From Pseudoduganella rivuli (lineage in GTDB: Bacteria > Pseudomonadota > Gammaproteobacteria > Burkholderiales > Burkholderiaceae_D): 64,000 nucleotides of DNA. Made by a program: the position numbers and the translations under genes. A model generated the notes under the pieces. The model was given only the letters and a program-made list of their open reading frames with translations, did no database searches and had not been told where the DNA came from. Shown in pieces: positions 47,466-55,363 of the stretch. Position 1 is the stretch's first letter; each line of letters starts with the position of its first letter. Location of the stretch: positions 62,001 to 126,000 of the forward strand of contig NZ_WKJJ01000007.1 of NCBI RefSeq assembly GCF_009674485.1, given 5' to 3'.

Positions 47466-48300
47466 CTCTATTGGTACGGGTTTTTCTCAATTCGCTAGGC
47501 GTAATGCCAAACAATTGCTTGAATTTATCGGTGAACCGGGATTGCGACGAATAGCCGCAACGTTCGGCAATACGGCCGATCGGGTCCATCGTGGTTTGCA
47601 CCAGATGCAGGGCATGGCCCAGCCGGGTGCGGTTGATAATCGCGTGAATATCGGTGCCTTCGGCCTTGAGTTTTCGCCGCAGTGTGGATTCGCTCAGCGC
47701 GACTTTGGCGGTCACGCGGTCGACACTCCAGTCACCTGAAATATCTTCGCTGATCAAATCCTGTAATTGGTGGCTGAGGCTGGGATGCTCGGCAATGACA
47801 CCCACATCGTCATAACCGCATTGATAAATTATTTGCAATAATTCCTTCTTGCGGAAATGCCAGGCCGCCGGGTGCGAATACGTCGACCATTCCATATACT
47901 GTTGCAGCGTTTTCGCCAGCATATAATCCAGGTTGCCCTGAAAGTATTTCTTACTCTGGTTTGTCGTGCGCTTGAATTGATTGAAATCGCTGTATTCGAA
48001 ATCAATCAGCACGGCAAGATATTCCTCATTGACGGGAATATTGCGCATGTCAATGGTGGGACTGTTGGATAAAAACACAAAGCCGCCCGCCGGACACACG
48101 ATTTCACTATCCTTGCCCAATTGCTTGACCCCTGCCAGTACGCAGATCAGCAACGGTTTCATGATGGGCGCATTCAGGATGTGCTGCTCGGTAATGGATG
48201 AATACAGGGAAAACGGCAAGGGTTTATCCACTTGCCGTGTTTTCTTTGCCGACTCCGTTAACTCTTGCAGATAGTCGTGCATGCGCTGATCAGCAGCCAT
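47455..48300 (-). CDS. AraC-family transcriptional regulator
   Basis: A 281-residue protein. An N-terminal AraC_N/cupin-like domain (MKPLLICVLAGVKQLGKDSE, VCPAGGFVFLSNSP) precedes a C-terminal double HTH (WSVDRVTAKVALSESTLRRK, IGRIAERCGYSSQSRFTDKF, KQLFGITPSELRK). GAGGTG precedes the ATG. Likely senses a small effector and acts with the overlapping LysR gene. Whether it targets the maleate operon or the large gene upstream at 48429 is unknown. Confidence 0.9.
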   Translation of the reverse strand: MAADQRMHDYLQELTESAKKTRQVDKPLPFSLYSSITEQHILNAPIMKPLLICVLAGVKQLGKDSEIVCPAGGFVFLSNSPTIDMRNIPVNEEYLAVLIDFEYSDFNQFKRTTNQSKKYFQGNLDYMLAKTLQQYMEWSTYSHPAAWHFRKKELLQIIYQCGYDDVGVIAEHPSLSHQLQDLISEDISGDWSVDRVTAKVALSESTLRRKLKAEGTDIHAIINRTRLGHALHLVQTTMDPIGRIAERCGYSSQSRFTDKFKQLFGITPSELRKTRTNRDET

Positions 48301-48428
48301 AGGGCACCTCGTTAAAAAACAATGGAGACAATGATGTCAAATATAAATGTCATTTTACCAAGTTTCCCTATGTAAATACAGACCACCGATATCCGTGTGG
48401 GATGCCGGCAGTCCGTTGGCCCAAGCCG
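48301..48428. promoter_or_regulatory. Promoter region between the AraC gene and the four-domain enzyme gene
   Basis: 128 nt, AT-rich, following the stop of the large gene and preceding the araC-type gene (both leftward). It contains AATGATGTCAAATATAAATG, CATTTTACCAAG: possible -10-like TATAAA/TATAAT on either strand. It should hold the araC promoter. No T-rich terminator seen for the large gene. Confidence 0.35.
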
Positions 48429-51400
48429 TTATGCGGCTTGCAGCATGCCGACGTCGGCCTGCACTTCCTGCCGCGCCGCGTCCACGATGCGGGCAATGGC
48501 GCGGATGTCCACCGCCGCCATGATGTCGGCAACGGGCAGGCTGACCTTGCGCTCCGGTGTGGAAAACGCGGTCTCCAGTGCGTGCGTGAACTGCACCACG
48601 CCCAGCGACGCCAGGCCGCAATCGACCAGGCTCCACTCCGGCTCCGCTTCCATGCCCGTCATGCGCAGCACGGTTTGCAGGATTTCGCCCAGCGAGTCCT
48701 TCGCTTGCACGGCTTGCTGCTGCTTGCCTCCCTTCAGGTAATTCACCAGGGTGGCGTAGCCGCGCCGGATCGCCGGATCGAGCGGTTCCACCATCTTGGT
48801 GAACAACACGGTCAGGCCCACCAGGTAGAAATACTCATACCATTCGACCGGCACCGGCTGCGGGCTGAACCAGTAGAAGCCCTTGCGGTAGCTCCACCAG
48901 TCCCACCACGTGCCGTGGCGGGTGAGGGCGTAGTACCACTGGCCCACCATTTGCTGGAACAGGAAGCAGCCATAGGCGGCCGGCGCGATCGTCTGCGACA
49001 GCGGGGTAAAGCGCAGCAGGCGCGCCGTGACGCCGCGGCCGGTACTGAGGGCGAATACCCACAGCAGGGTCACCGGGGCGAACATGCGCGAATAGATGTC
49101 GTCCCAGATCCGGTTCACGGCAGCCGCATCCGCATGCGAGTTGGCCGCTTCCGGGCGCATGAACCACGTGCTGGTGGTATCGCCGTGCGCAATATAGCCT
49201 TGCGCCACTTGCGCCACGCTCAGGGCAATGATCAGCAGGGTGATGGCGTCGGCGATGTAGCCCCAGATATGGGCGCGGCGCTGCTCGGCCGGACGCACGG
49301 CGTCGTACAGGAACGCGGCGCACATGCCTGCCACGAAATACACCATCCAGAAGGGCGCGAACAGGTAGAAGCCGAGGATCACGGCATTGTCCTTGCCGGC
49401 GGCCGCCAGCTGGGAGGCGGAGACCGGCAGCGCATGGCCGGTGGCCGGGTCGAACGAGACGAAGCCGGTGGCGTCCACCGCGTAGCCATACCAGAAGCCC
49501 ATCAGGATCACCGCGTTGACGGCCAGGCCGGCCAACGTCAGCATCAGCAAACGTTTGGTGTTGCCGCGCGCTTTATACAGCGCGTTGTACAGGAACGGAA
49601 ACACCACCAGGCACTGGAAGTAGACCGAGATGAACCACAGGTAAAAGCCCATGAACCACGACGCGCCCCACAACGGCGACGCCTGCAATCCGGCCGCATG
49701 AATGCCTACCGTCAGCAGCACGTTGGCCAGCCACGAATCCTGCACCAGCGGCGTGCCTTCGCAGAAGGCATGGCTGGCGTCGCCGGGCTGTCCATTCCAG
49801 TGGAACACGGCGGAGAAGGTCGACGGCTGGCAATCGACCAGCAAGTTGGCCAGTCCGAACAGCAGCGCCACCGCGTACAGCGGATACATGCCGGCGATGC
49901 GGCCGGTGATGTACGACAGCTTGCGGGTGATCACGGGCGGCATGAAAATCACCAGCGAGAAGCCGGCCACCGCGAAGAACGCGTGCACGTGCCACGGGAA
50001 CTGGCGCAAGTTCGACACCGCGCCCCACGATTCGGTGGAACCGAAGTGCATGAACATCACGTAGCAGGCGAGGATGAAGCGCAAGCCTGCCAGCGTCGAC
50101 CAGTCGACTTTGGGTGCATCGTGCCGGGCTGGCGCCGCTGCCGTTGCTGCGGCGGCCGGGGCAGTGCCTGCTTTTGCCGGTTTTTTTGCCGGTTTGTTGT
50201 GGAAGTCCACCGTGGTCACGGTCGGCTTGGCTGCGGGGCGGGCGCCCACTTGCAGCACGTCGGCCAGGCCGTTGCGGATGTATTTACGGCTGGCCGTCTT
50301 CGGCAATTCGTCGTCCGTCACCAGTTTCACGAAGGTGGGGAATTTGTAGGCTGCCAACCCTTTCAGGCGCAGCAATTCCCGGATTTCCCGCAGCGCTTCC
50401 TGCTGCGTGACGCGGCTGGCGAATTCGGTCTCCAGCACCAGTGCGCAGCCCACTTCTTCGCCGTACGTGTCGGACGGCACCGGGAAGCACACCGCCGTGT
50501 TGATCCACGGGTGCTGTGTCAGGATGTCTTCCACTTCGGCCGGCGCGATCTGTTCGCCGCCTTTCTTGATGAGTTCCTTCAGGCGGCCGCGCAGGGTCAG
50601 CGTGCCGTCCGGCGCCAGTTCGCCCAGGTCGCCTGTCAGGAACCAGGAATCGAGCTTGCCGTCATGGTGGGTGCGCAGCAGGAATCGGGACTGGTCGTTG
50701 GCGGCGGGATTGTCGCGGTAGCCGTCAAACAGCGTCGGACCGGAAATGGCCACGTCGCCCGCCGTGCCATACGGCAGCGGACGCAGCGTCACCGGGTCGA
50801 CCACGGCCATCGATGCGGTCACCGGCACGCCCACGGCGCCGGGCAATTGGTGCCAGCTGGCACCGCTTTTCGGTGGCTGGGCAATCGGCATCAGTTCGGA
50901 CATGCTATAGGTCGCCACCACTTCGCAGCCATAGGTGGTTTCCAGCACTTGCCTGTCCGCTTCCTTCAGCGCCGCAGCGCCGGAACGGATCATGCGCAAG
51001 CCGTGATCGCGCCAGCGGCCGTTGGCTTCCAGACTGTCGCCGGCCTGGTCGCGCAGGTAGCGTACGGTGGCGTTGTGGATGGTCGGGACGGCGGAATACC
51101 AGGTGGGACGCGGATTGGATTCCGACAGCGCTTCGACCATGGCTTGCGGGTTATACAGCCCTTCGCACGTGACGGAGGCGCCCACGGCGATACTGCACAG
51201 CAGCGACGCGCTGAGCCCGCCGATATGGTCGAGCGGCATCACGCTGTACGTGACGTCGCTGGCGTCGATGCCGATGCCGTCGGCCAGGATGGCCGCGTTC
51301 AAGACCAGGTCGCGCTGGCGTTGCGGCACGACCTTGGGTTTCGACGTGGTGCCGGACGTGCGCAGCAGCAGGCAGGTGGCGTGCGCCGGGTTGGCCAGCG

Positions 51401-52754
51401 CCGGCTGGTGCTGGAATCCCGTCACGGGGTTCAAATAGCGGAACAGGCCGGGCGTGGCCGCGCCATTGGTGGCCGCATAGTGCAGGTGGGCATGGCCTTG
51501 CTGCGCATACGCTTCAAACGCGGCTTTCACGCCGGGGGCGGCGACACCGTCGAACAGCACCATGTGCTTGACGCGGTACTGTTCCAGCGCCATCAGCGCA
51601 TCGGCTTCCGTCATGCCGGGGCCGAACGGGACGGCGCACGTTTGCGAAGCGATCGACAGGAAGGCTGCCGCCGCGGTGGCGCTGCCGCCGGCCGGGGCCA
51701 GGTAGGCGACCACGTCGCCCGCCTGCACGCCGATGCGGCGCAAATCGCCGTCGCCGCCGGGCAGGCAAAACGCCAGCATGCGGCCATAGGTGGTGGCGAC
51801 GCTGGCGTCGCGCTCGCGCGCATGGCGCAGCAGTGGCGCGTCGCCCGGCTGGGCCGCCAGCATGCCGAGGATGGTGTCGGGAACGGCGCCGGTGGCCAGC
51901 TTGACGGCCGTCAGCTGGACATCGCGGGCGACCGAACGGGCGCTCAGCGCGCTCGACGTCATCCACTCCGCCTGGTTCGCGCCGGACGGCGCCGATGCCG
52001 GCGCCGATACTGCGCCGGCGCCCATGAAGCAACCGCGCACCCGGGCGCACAGCGCGGCGTCGTCGCGGTGCAGGCGGTTGATTTCATGGCCGTCGTCCAG
52101 GTACAGCACATCGGACGCGGTGGTGTGAAGCGCCAGCGCCAGCGATTCGGACCAAGCCTTGTAGCCATCCTTGCGCCCGATCAGGTGCAGCGTCGGGATC
52201 GCGGGGAGCATGGCCGGCGCCTGGCCGAGGCCCGCGCGCGCGCGCAGTTCGGTCCAGGGAAACGGCGCGGCGGCGCACGCGATGACGGCGGATCCGAATG
52301 GCGCGCCATGCGTCAGCACGAATGGAATGACGCCGCCCGCGCGCTGGCGCAAGGCCGCTTGCAGGGCTTCGTCGTGCGGCAGGCCGTTGATCAGGGTGGC
52401 GATCACGCCGCCCTGGCTGAAACCGTAGACGCCGTCAAACGGGCCTTCGTTCTCCAGTACCGTGGCGACTTTCAGGATGGCGTCGCACAGGGCGTTGCGC
52501 AACACCTCCGGCGCCACGGTGCCGTCCGCGCCGTCGCGCGGGATCCACGAATACCACGGGCCGGCCACCAGGCCTTGCAGGCCGGGTCCCGGTTCGTTGA
52601 CGGCCAGCGTGCCTTCGACGTGGATCACGTCGTACCCGGCGGCTGAAATGCCGAGGTTTTCCAGTTGCATTGCAGTGACGGCGCGGTTGCTGCCGCTGCC
52701 GTGTAGCGCCAATAGCCTTGGTTTGGCGCGACTTAGTTCTGTCGGTGTATTCAT
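48429..52754 (-). CDS. Four-domain enzyme: FSH1-like hydrolase, adenylation, membrane acyltransferase-3, carrier
   Basis: A 1441-residue protein. (1) About 15-235: FSH1/OVCA2-type serine hydrolase, RLLALHGSGSNRAV, nucleophile in VYGFSQGGVIAT, later GRKDGYK and DDGHEIN. (2) About 265-840: ANL adenylation domain with LLRTSGTTSKPKVVP near 466, YSMSELMP, WFLTGDLGEL near 706, LRGRLKELIKKGGEQIAPAE and LPKTASRKYIRNG near 821. (3) After an Ala/Pro/Lys linker, about 885-1320: acyltransferase-3 with about ten membrane helices starting LAGLRFILACYVMFMHF. (4) About 1350-1435: acyl/peptidyl carrier, WSLVDCGLASLGVVQF, Ser near 1381. Inference: an acid is adenylated, loaded on the carrier and moved by the membrane domain to an acceptor at the membrane; the hydrolase may edit or release. 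ATG 52754 has GGGA upstream. Confidence 0.85.
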   Translation of the reverse strand: MNTPTELSRAKPRLLALHGSGSNRAVTAMQLENLGISAAGYDVIHVEGTLAVNEPGPGLQGLVAGPWYSWIPRDGADGTVAPEVLRNALCDAILKVATVLENEGPFDGVYGFSQGGVIATLINGLPHDEALQAALRQRAGGVIPFVLTHGAPFGSAVIACAAAPFPWTELRARAGLGQAPAMLPAIPTLHLIGRKDGYKAWSESLALALHTTASDVLYLDDGHEINRLHRDDAALCARVRGCFMGAGAVSAPASAPSGANQAEWMTSSALSARSVARDVQLTAVKLATGAVPDTILGMLAAQPGDAPLLRHARERDASVATTYGRMLAFCLPGGDGDLRRIGVQAGDVVAYLAPAGGSATAAAAFLSIASQTCAVPFGPGMTEADALMALEQYRVKHMVLFDGVAAPGVKAAFEAYAQQGHAHLHYAATNGAATPGLFRYLNPVTGFQHQPALANPAHATCLLLRTSGTTSKPKVVPQRQRDLVLNAAILADGIGIDASDVTYSVMPLDHIGGLSASLLCSIAVGASVTCEGLYNPQAMVEALSESNPRPTWYSAVPTIHNATVRYLRDQAGDSLEANGRWRDHGLRMIRSGAAALKEADRQVLETTYGCEVVATYSMSELMPIAQPPKSGASWHQLPGAVGVPVTASMAVVDPVTLRPLPYGTAGDVAISGPTLFDGYRDNPAANDQSRFLLRTHHDGKLDSWFLTGDLGELAPDGTLTLRGRLKELIKKGGEQIAPAEVEDILTQHPWINTAVCFPVPSDTYGEEVGCALVLETEFASRVTQQEALREIRELLRLKGLAAYKFPTFVKLVTDDELPKTASRKYIRNGLADVLQVGARPAAKPTVTTVDFHNKPAKKPAKAGTAPAAAATAAAPARHDAPKVDWSTLAGLRFILACYVMFMHFGSTESWGAVSNLRQFPWHVHAFFAVAGFSLVIFMPPVITRKLSYITGRIAGMYPLYAVALLFGLANLLVDCQPSTFSAVFHWNGQPGDASHAFCEGTPLVQDSWLANVLLTVGIHAAGLQASPLWGASWFMGFYLWFISVYFQCLVVFPFLYNALYKARGNTKRLLMLTLAGLAVNAVILMGFWYGYAVDATGFVSFDPATGHALPVSASQLAAAGKDNAVILGFYLFAPFWMVYFVAGMCAAFLYDAVRPAEQRRAHIWGYIADAITLLIIALSVAQVAQGYIAHGDTTSTWFMRPEAANSHADAAAVNRIWDDIYSRMFAPVTLLWVFALSTGRGVTARLLRFTPLSQTIAPAAYGCFLFQQMVGQWYYALTRHGTWWDWWSYRKGFYWFSPQPVPVEWYEYFYLVGLTVLFTKMVEPLDPAIRRGYATLVNYLKGGKQQQAVQAKDSLGEILQTVLRMTGMEAEPEWSLVDCGLASLGVVQFTHALETAFSTPERKVSLPVADIMAAVDIRAIARIVDAARQEVQADVGMLQAA

Positions 52755-53103
52755 TTTGTTCCCATGTTTTGCGCGCACAGGCATGGTCCGGCCCTTGGCC
52801 GGCGCCGCGGCGTGCGTTATTCAAAATCAGGTTGCCAAGCGAGGACGAGGGACTTTGTCCAGGTCAATCGCGTACGAGAAAATAGCGCGCTGTGTTGGCG
52901 CGGTTTCCGCGTGTTACCTCAACCGTCCCCGGCGGGGAGGTGGATACAGCGCGGGCGGCCTCATTGCCGTCCGCAGCGGGCACGCGCGGCCTGTAGCCGC
53001 GCGCGGGCCGTTCCGGATGCCTGGTGTCAGACCCAGCATCCGGAACGGCGTCAAACCAGCCCCGGGAAGCAGCCGGAAGGCTGCCCCTCGCCGTGGCAGG
53101 CTG
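52755..53103. other. 349-nt gap upstream of the four-domain enzyme gene
   Basis: No convincing gene. The left part must hold the promoter of the leftward large gene; clear boxes are not visible. The right part holds two GC-rich inverted repeats, 52983-53003 and 53007-53049 (separate entry), downstream of the leftward PEBP gene. Confidence 0.5.
52983..53049. repeat. REP-like double hairpin with a GGTGTCAGACCC core
   Basis: CGCGCGGC-CTGTA-GCCGCGCG (52983-53003) is followed by a perfect 14-bp stem GCCGTTCCGGATGC (53007-53020)/GCATCCGGAACGGC (53036-53049) whose 15-nt loop is CTGGTGTCAGACCCA. The GGTGTCAGACCC motif is, to my knowledge, a frequent intergenic repeat in Massilia-type genomes. It may end the upstream PEBP transcript. 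Confidence 0.65.
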
Positions 53104-53658
53104 TCAGTCGCGCTTGTACAGCGCTTCGATGCTGCTCGATGCCAGCGCATGAGCGCGCACCATGTAGCCTGCCAGCGCGCCGGACGCTTCTTTTGGCAAT
53201 TCCAGCTTCTTCGACAAGGCGTAGACGGTGAACTGGTAGCGGTGCACGCCGTGGCCTTTTGGCGGGCAGGCGCCGCCGAAGCCGGCGACACCGTAATCGT
53301 TCTTGATGCTGACGCTATCGCCAGGCGTGGCGTTTTTCGCCGGATCGCCGGCGCCGGCAGCCAGGGTGGTGACGTCTTTTGGAATGTTCACGACTTGCCA
53401 GTGCCACCAGCCGCTGCCGGTCGGCGCGTCAGGATCGTAGGCAAAGACGGCAAACGCTTCAGTGCCGGCTGGTGCGCCCGTCCACGACAATTGTGGCGAG
53501 GCATTGCCGCCGGCGCAGCCGAAGCCCTGGAATTCATGGGTGTTGCCCATGAATTTGCCTTGCGAAATGTCCGTGCTGGACAGCTTGAAGGTGTCGGCCA
53601 TGGCGGAACCGGAGACCAGGGCGGCGAATGGCAGGGCGAATTGGATGAAGTGGCGCAT
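53104..53658 (-). CDS. Periplasmic YbhB/YbcL-type PEBP-family protein
   Basis: A 184-residue protein with a Sec signal peptide (MRHFIQFALPFAALVSGSAM, cleavage after AMA) and PEBP landmarks: GGNASPQLSWTGAPAGTEAF, AVFAYDPDAPTGSGWWHWQV, GGACPPKGHGVHRYQFTVYA. ATG 53658 is preferred; an upstream TTG would add three residues. It is the second PEBP homologue in the window, here exported, and divergent from the citrate/malate-type transporter. Ligand unknown. Confidence 0.88.
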   Translation of the reverse strand: MRHFIQFALPFAALVSGSAMADTFKLSSTDISQGKFMGNTHEFQGFGCAGGNASPQLSWTGAPAGTEAFAVFAYDPDAPTGSGWWHWQVVNIPKDVTTLAAGAGDPAKNATPGDSVSIKNDYGVAGFGGACPPKGHGVHRYQFTVYALSKKLELPKEASGALAGYMVRAHALASSSIEALYKRD

Positions 53659-53815
53659 AGGATGCAAATTCCCGTTTGGTTAAAAAAAATGCATCATAAA
53701 TCGTTCGATCTGTTCGCGTTAGACCGAAAACCGTCAACTTTTATCCGGGTAGGCGCAGAAAGCGAATTGAAAGACTGGCCCGGTACAGTGTCGCCATCAG
53801 TTTGAAGGAGACACC
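53659..53815. promoter_or_regulatory. Divergent promoter region, PEBP gene / 2HCT transporter
   Basis: 157 nt between divergent genes. AT-rich around 53680-53705 (TTTGGTTAAAAAAAATGCAT, CATAAATCG). Transporter start at 53816 has GAAGGAG 5 nt upstream. Promoter boxes not fixed with confidence. Confidence 0.4.
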
Positions 53816-55201
53816 ATGCACGCGACTCAACCCCATTACACCCAGCCCGCCCCAGCGAAAACCGGACCGGTCCTCGAAGACAGCGCCCGCCAGAGCGGCG
53901 GCAAGACGCCCTGGCACATGCATGCGTGGCGCCTGATGGAAATGCGGATCGGCCTGATCCCGTTGCCGATCTACGTCTTGCTGGCGGCCCTGATCGGCGG
54001 TTTCATCGCGCAGGGCAAGGTGCCGACCGATATCTCCGTGTCGATCGCCGTGCTGGCGGTGGGCGGCTTCACTTGCGCGGAATTCGGCAAGCGCATCCCG
54101 TTGCTGCGCCATATCGGCGCCGCCGCCATCTTTGCCACGTTCGTGCCATCGTTCCTGGTGTATATGCACGCGATTCCGCCCGTGCTGCTGAAAAACGTGT
54201 CGGAATTCACCAAAAGCAGTAATTTCCTGTACCTGTTCATCGCGTCGATCGTGGTCGGCAGCATTTTCAGCATGGACCGCACGGTGCTGGTGAAAGGCTT
54301 CCTGAAAATCTTCGCGCCACTGGCGGCCGGCACGGTGGTGGCCGCGCTGGTGGGCACGGCGGTCGGCGCCGCGCTGGGCCTGGGCTGGCAGCATACGTTG
54401 TTCTTCATTGTCGTGCCGATCATGGCCGGCGGCGTGGGCGAGGGCGCGATTCCGCTGTCGATCGGCTATGCGGCCATCCTTGGCCATGCGCAGGGCGACA
54501 TCTTTGCCGAAGTGCTGCCGCCCGTGATGCTGGGCAGCCTCAGCGCCATCCTGATGTCCGGCGCGCTGAATTTCGTCGGCAAGCGCTTCCCGCACCTGAC
54601 CGGCGAAGGCCGCTTGCAGCCGGGCGCGGAAGAGGCGTTGCGCGTGGTGGAACTGCCGGCCGGCACGGTCGACGTGCCGCAGGTGGCGTCCGCCGGCCTG
54701 ACCGCCATCGCGCTGTACATGGTGGGCCTGATGTCGCATAAATTGTTCGACTTCCCGGCGCCGGTGGTGATGCTGTTTGTCGCCGTGCTGCTGAAACTGT
54801 GCCGCGTGGTGTCGCCGCAATTGCAGCAGGCATCCCATGTGGTCTACAAATTCTTCTCGACCGCCGTCACCTATCCGCTGCTGTTCGCCATCGGCGCCGC
54901 GCTGACGCCCTGGGAAAAACTGATTGCCGCGTTCACGGTCGCCAACCTGATCACCATCGTGGCGACGGTGGCGTCGCTGATGGCCACCGGCTTTGTCGTG
55001 GGCCGCATGCTGAAAATGTATCCGATCGAGACCGCCATTATCAACGCGTGCCACAGCGGGCAGGGCGGCACCGGCGACGTCGCCATCCTGACGGCCGCCA
55101 ACCGCATGCAAATGATGCCGTTCGCACAGATTGCCACCCGCATCGGCGGCGCGATTGTCGTGACGCTGGCGCTGTTTGCGTTGGCGCGGGTCGGCGTCTG
55201 A
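53816..55201 (+). CDS. 2-hydroxycarboxylate transporter (CitS/MaeN/CimH family)
   Basis: A 461-residue inner-membrane protein with about 11 helices and the two re-entrant GGxG motifs of the 2HCT family: VPIMAGGVGEGAIPLSIGYA and HSGQGGTGDVAILTAANRM, the latter with the substrate-binding Arg region near the end (FAQIATRIGG). The family carries citrate, malate or lactate with Na+ or H+. With the maleate operon 7 kb away it points to organic-acid feeding. A strong terminator follows. Confidence 0.9.
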   Translation: MHATQPHYTQPAPAKTGPVLEDSARQSGGKTPWHMHAWRLMEMRIGLIPLPIYVLLAALIGGFIAQGKVPTDISVSIAVLAVGGFTCAEFGKRIPLLRHIGAAAIFATFVPSFLVYMHAIPPVLLKNVSEFTKSSNFLYLFIASIVVGSIFSMDRTVLVKGFLKIFAPLAAGTVVAALVGTAVGAALGLGWQHTLFFIVVPIMAGGVGEGAIPLSIGYAAILGHAQGDIFAEVLPPVMLGSLSAILMSGALNFVGKRFPHLTGEGRLQPGAEEALRVVELPAGTVDVPQVASAGLTAIALYMVGLMSHKLFDFPAPVVMLFVAVLLKLCRVVSPQLQQASHVVYKFFSTAVTYPLLFAIGAALTPWEKLIAAFTVANLITIVATVASLMATGFVVGRMLKMYPIETAIINACHSGQGGTGDVAILTAANRMQMMPFAQIATRIGGAIVVTLALFALARVGV

Positions 55202-55233
55202 CCGCCACGTTCTTCTTCCTCCTGTAGTGTTGC

Positions 55234-55262
55234 AGGCCCGCCGAGTGCGGGCCTTTTTTTTT
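55234..55262 (+). terminator. Intrinsic terminator after the 2HCT transporter
   Basis: AGGCCCGC-CGAGT-GCGGGCCT, perfect 8-bp stem, then nine T (55254-55262). Confidence 0.92.
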
Positions 55263-55363
55263 CAGGCCCGGCAGGGCGATGGGAATGTATAAAATATGTA
55301 AAATACCAAACTTCCGCGCCCGGCGTTTTGCCATCAGCGAGGCAAATAAGAAGAGAGACATTG

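Noticed and set aside
48402..52646. 1414-residue open frame on the plus strand
   Set aside because: It lies exactly opposite the four-domain enzyme. Composition (His/Arg/Gln/Gly-rich, no domain) is that of an antisense shadow in GC-rich DNA, and the minus strand has clear motifs throughout.
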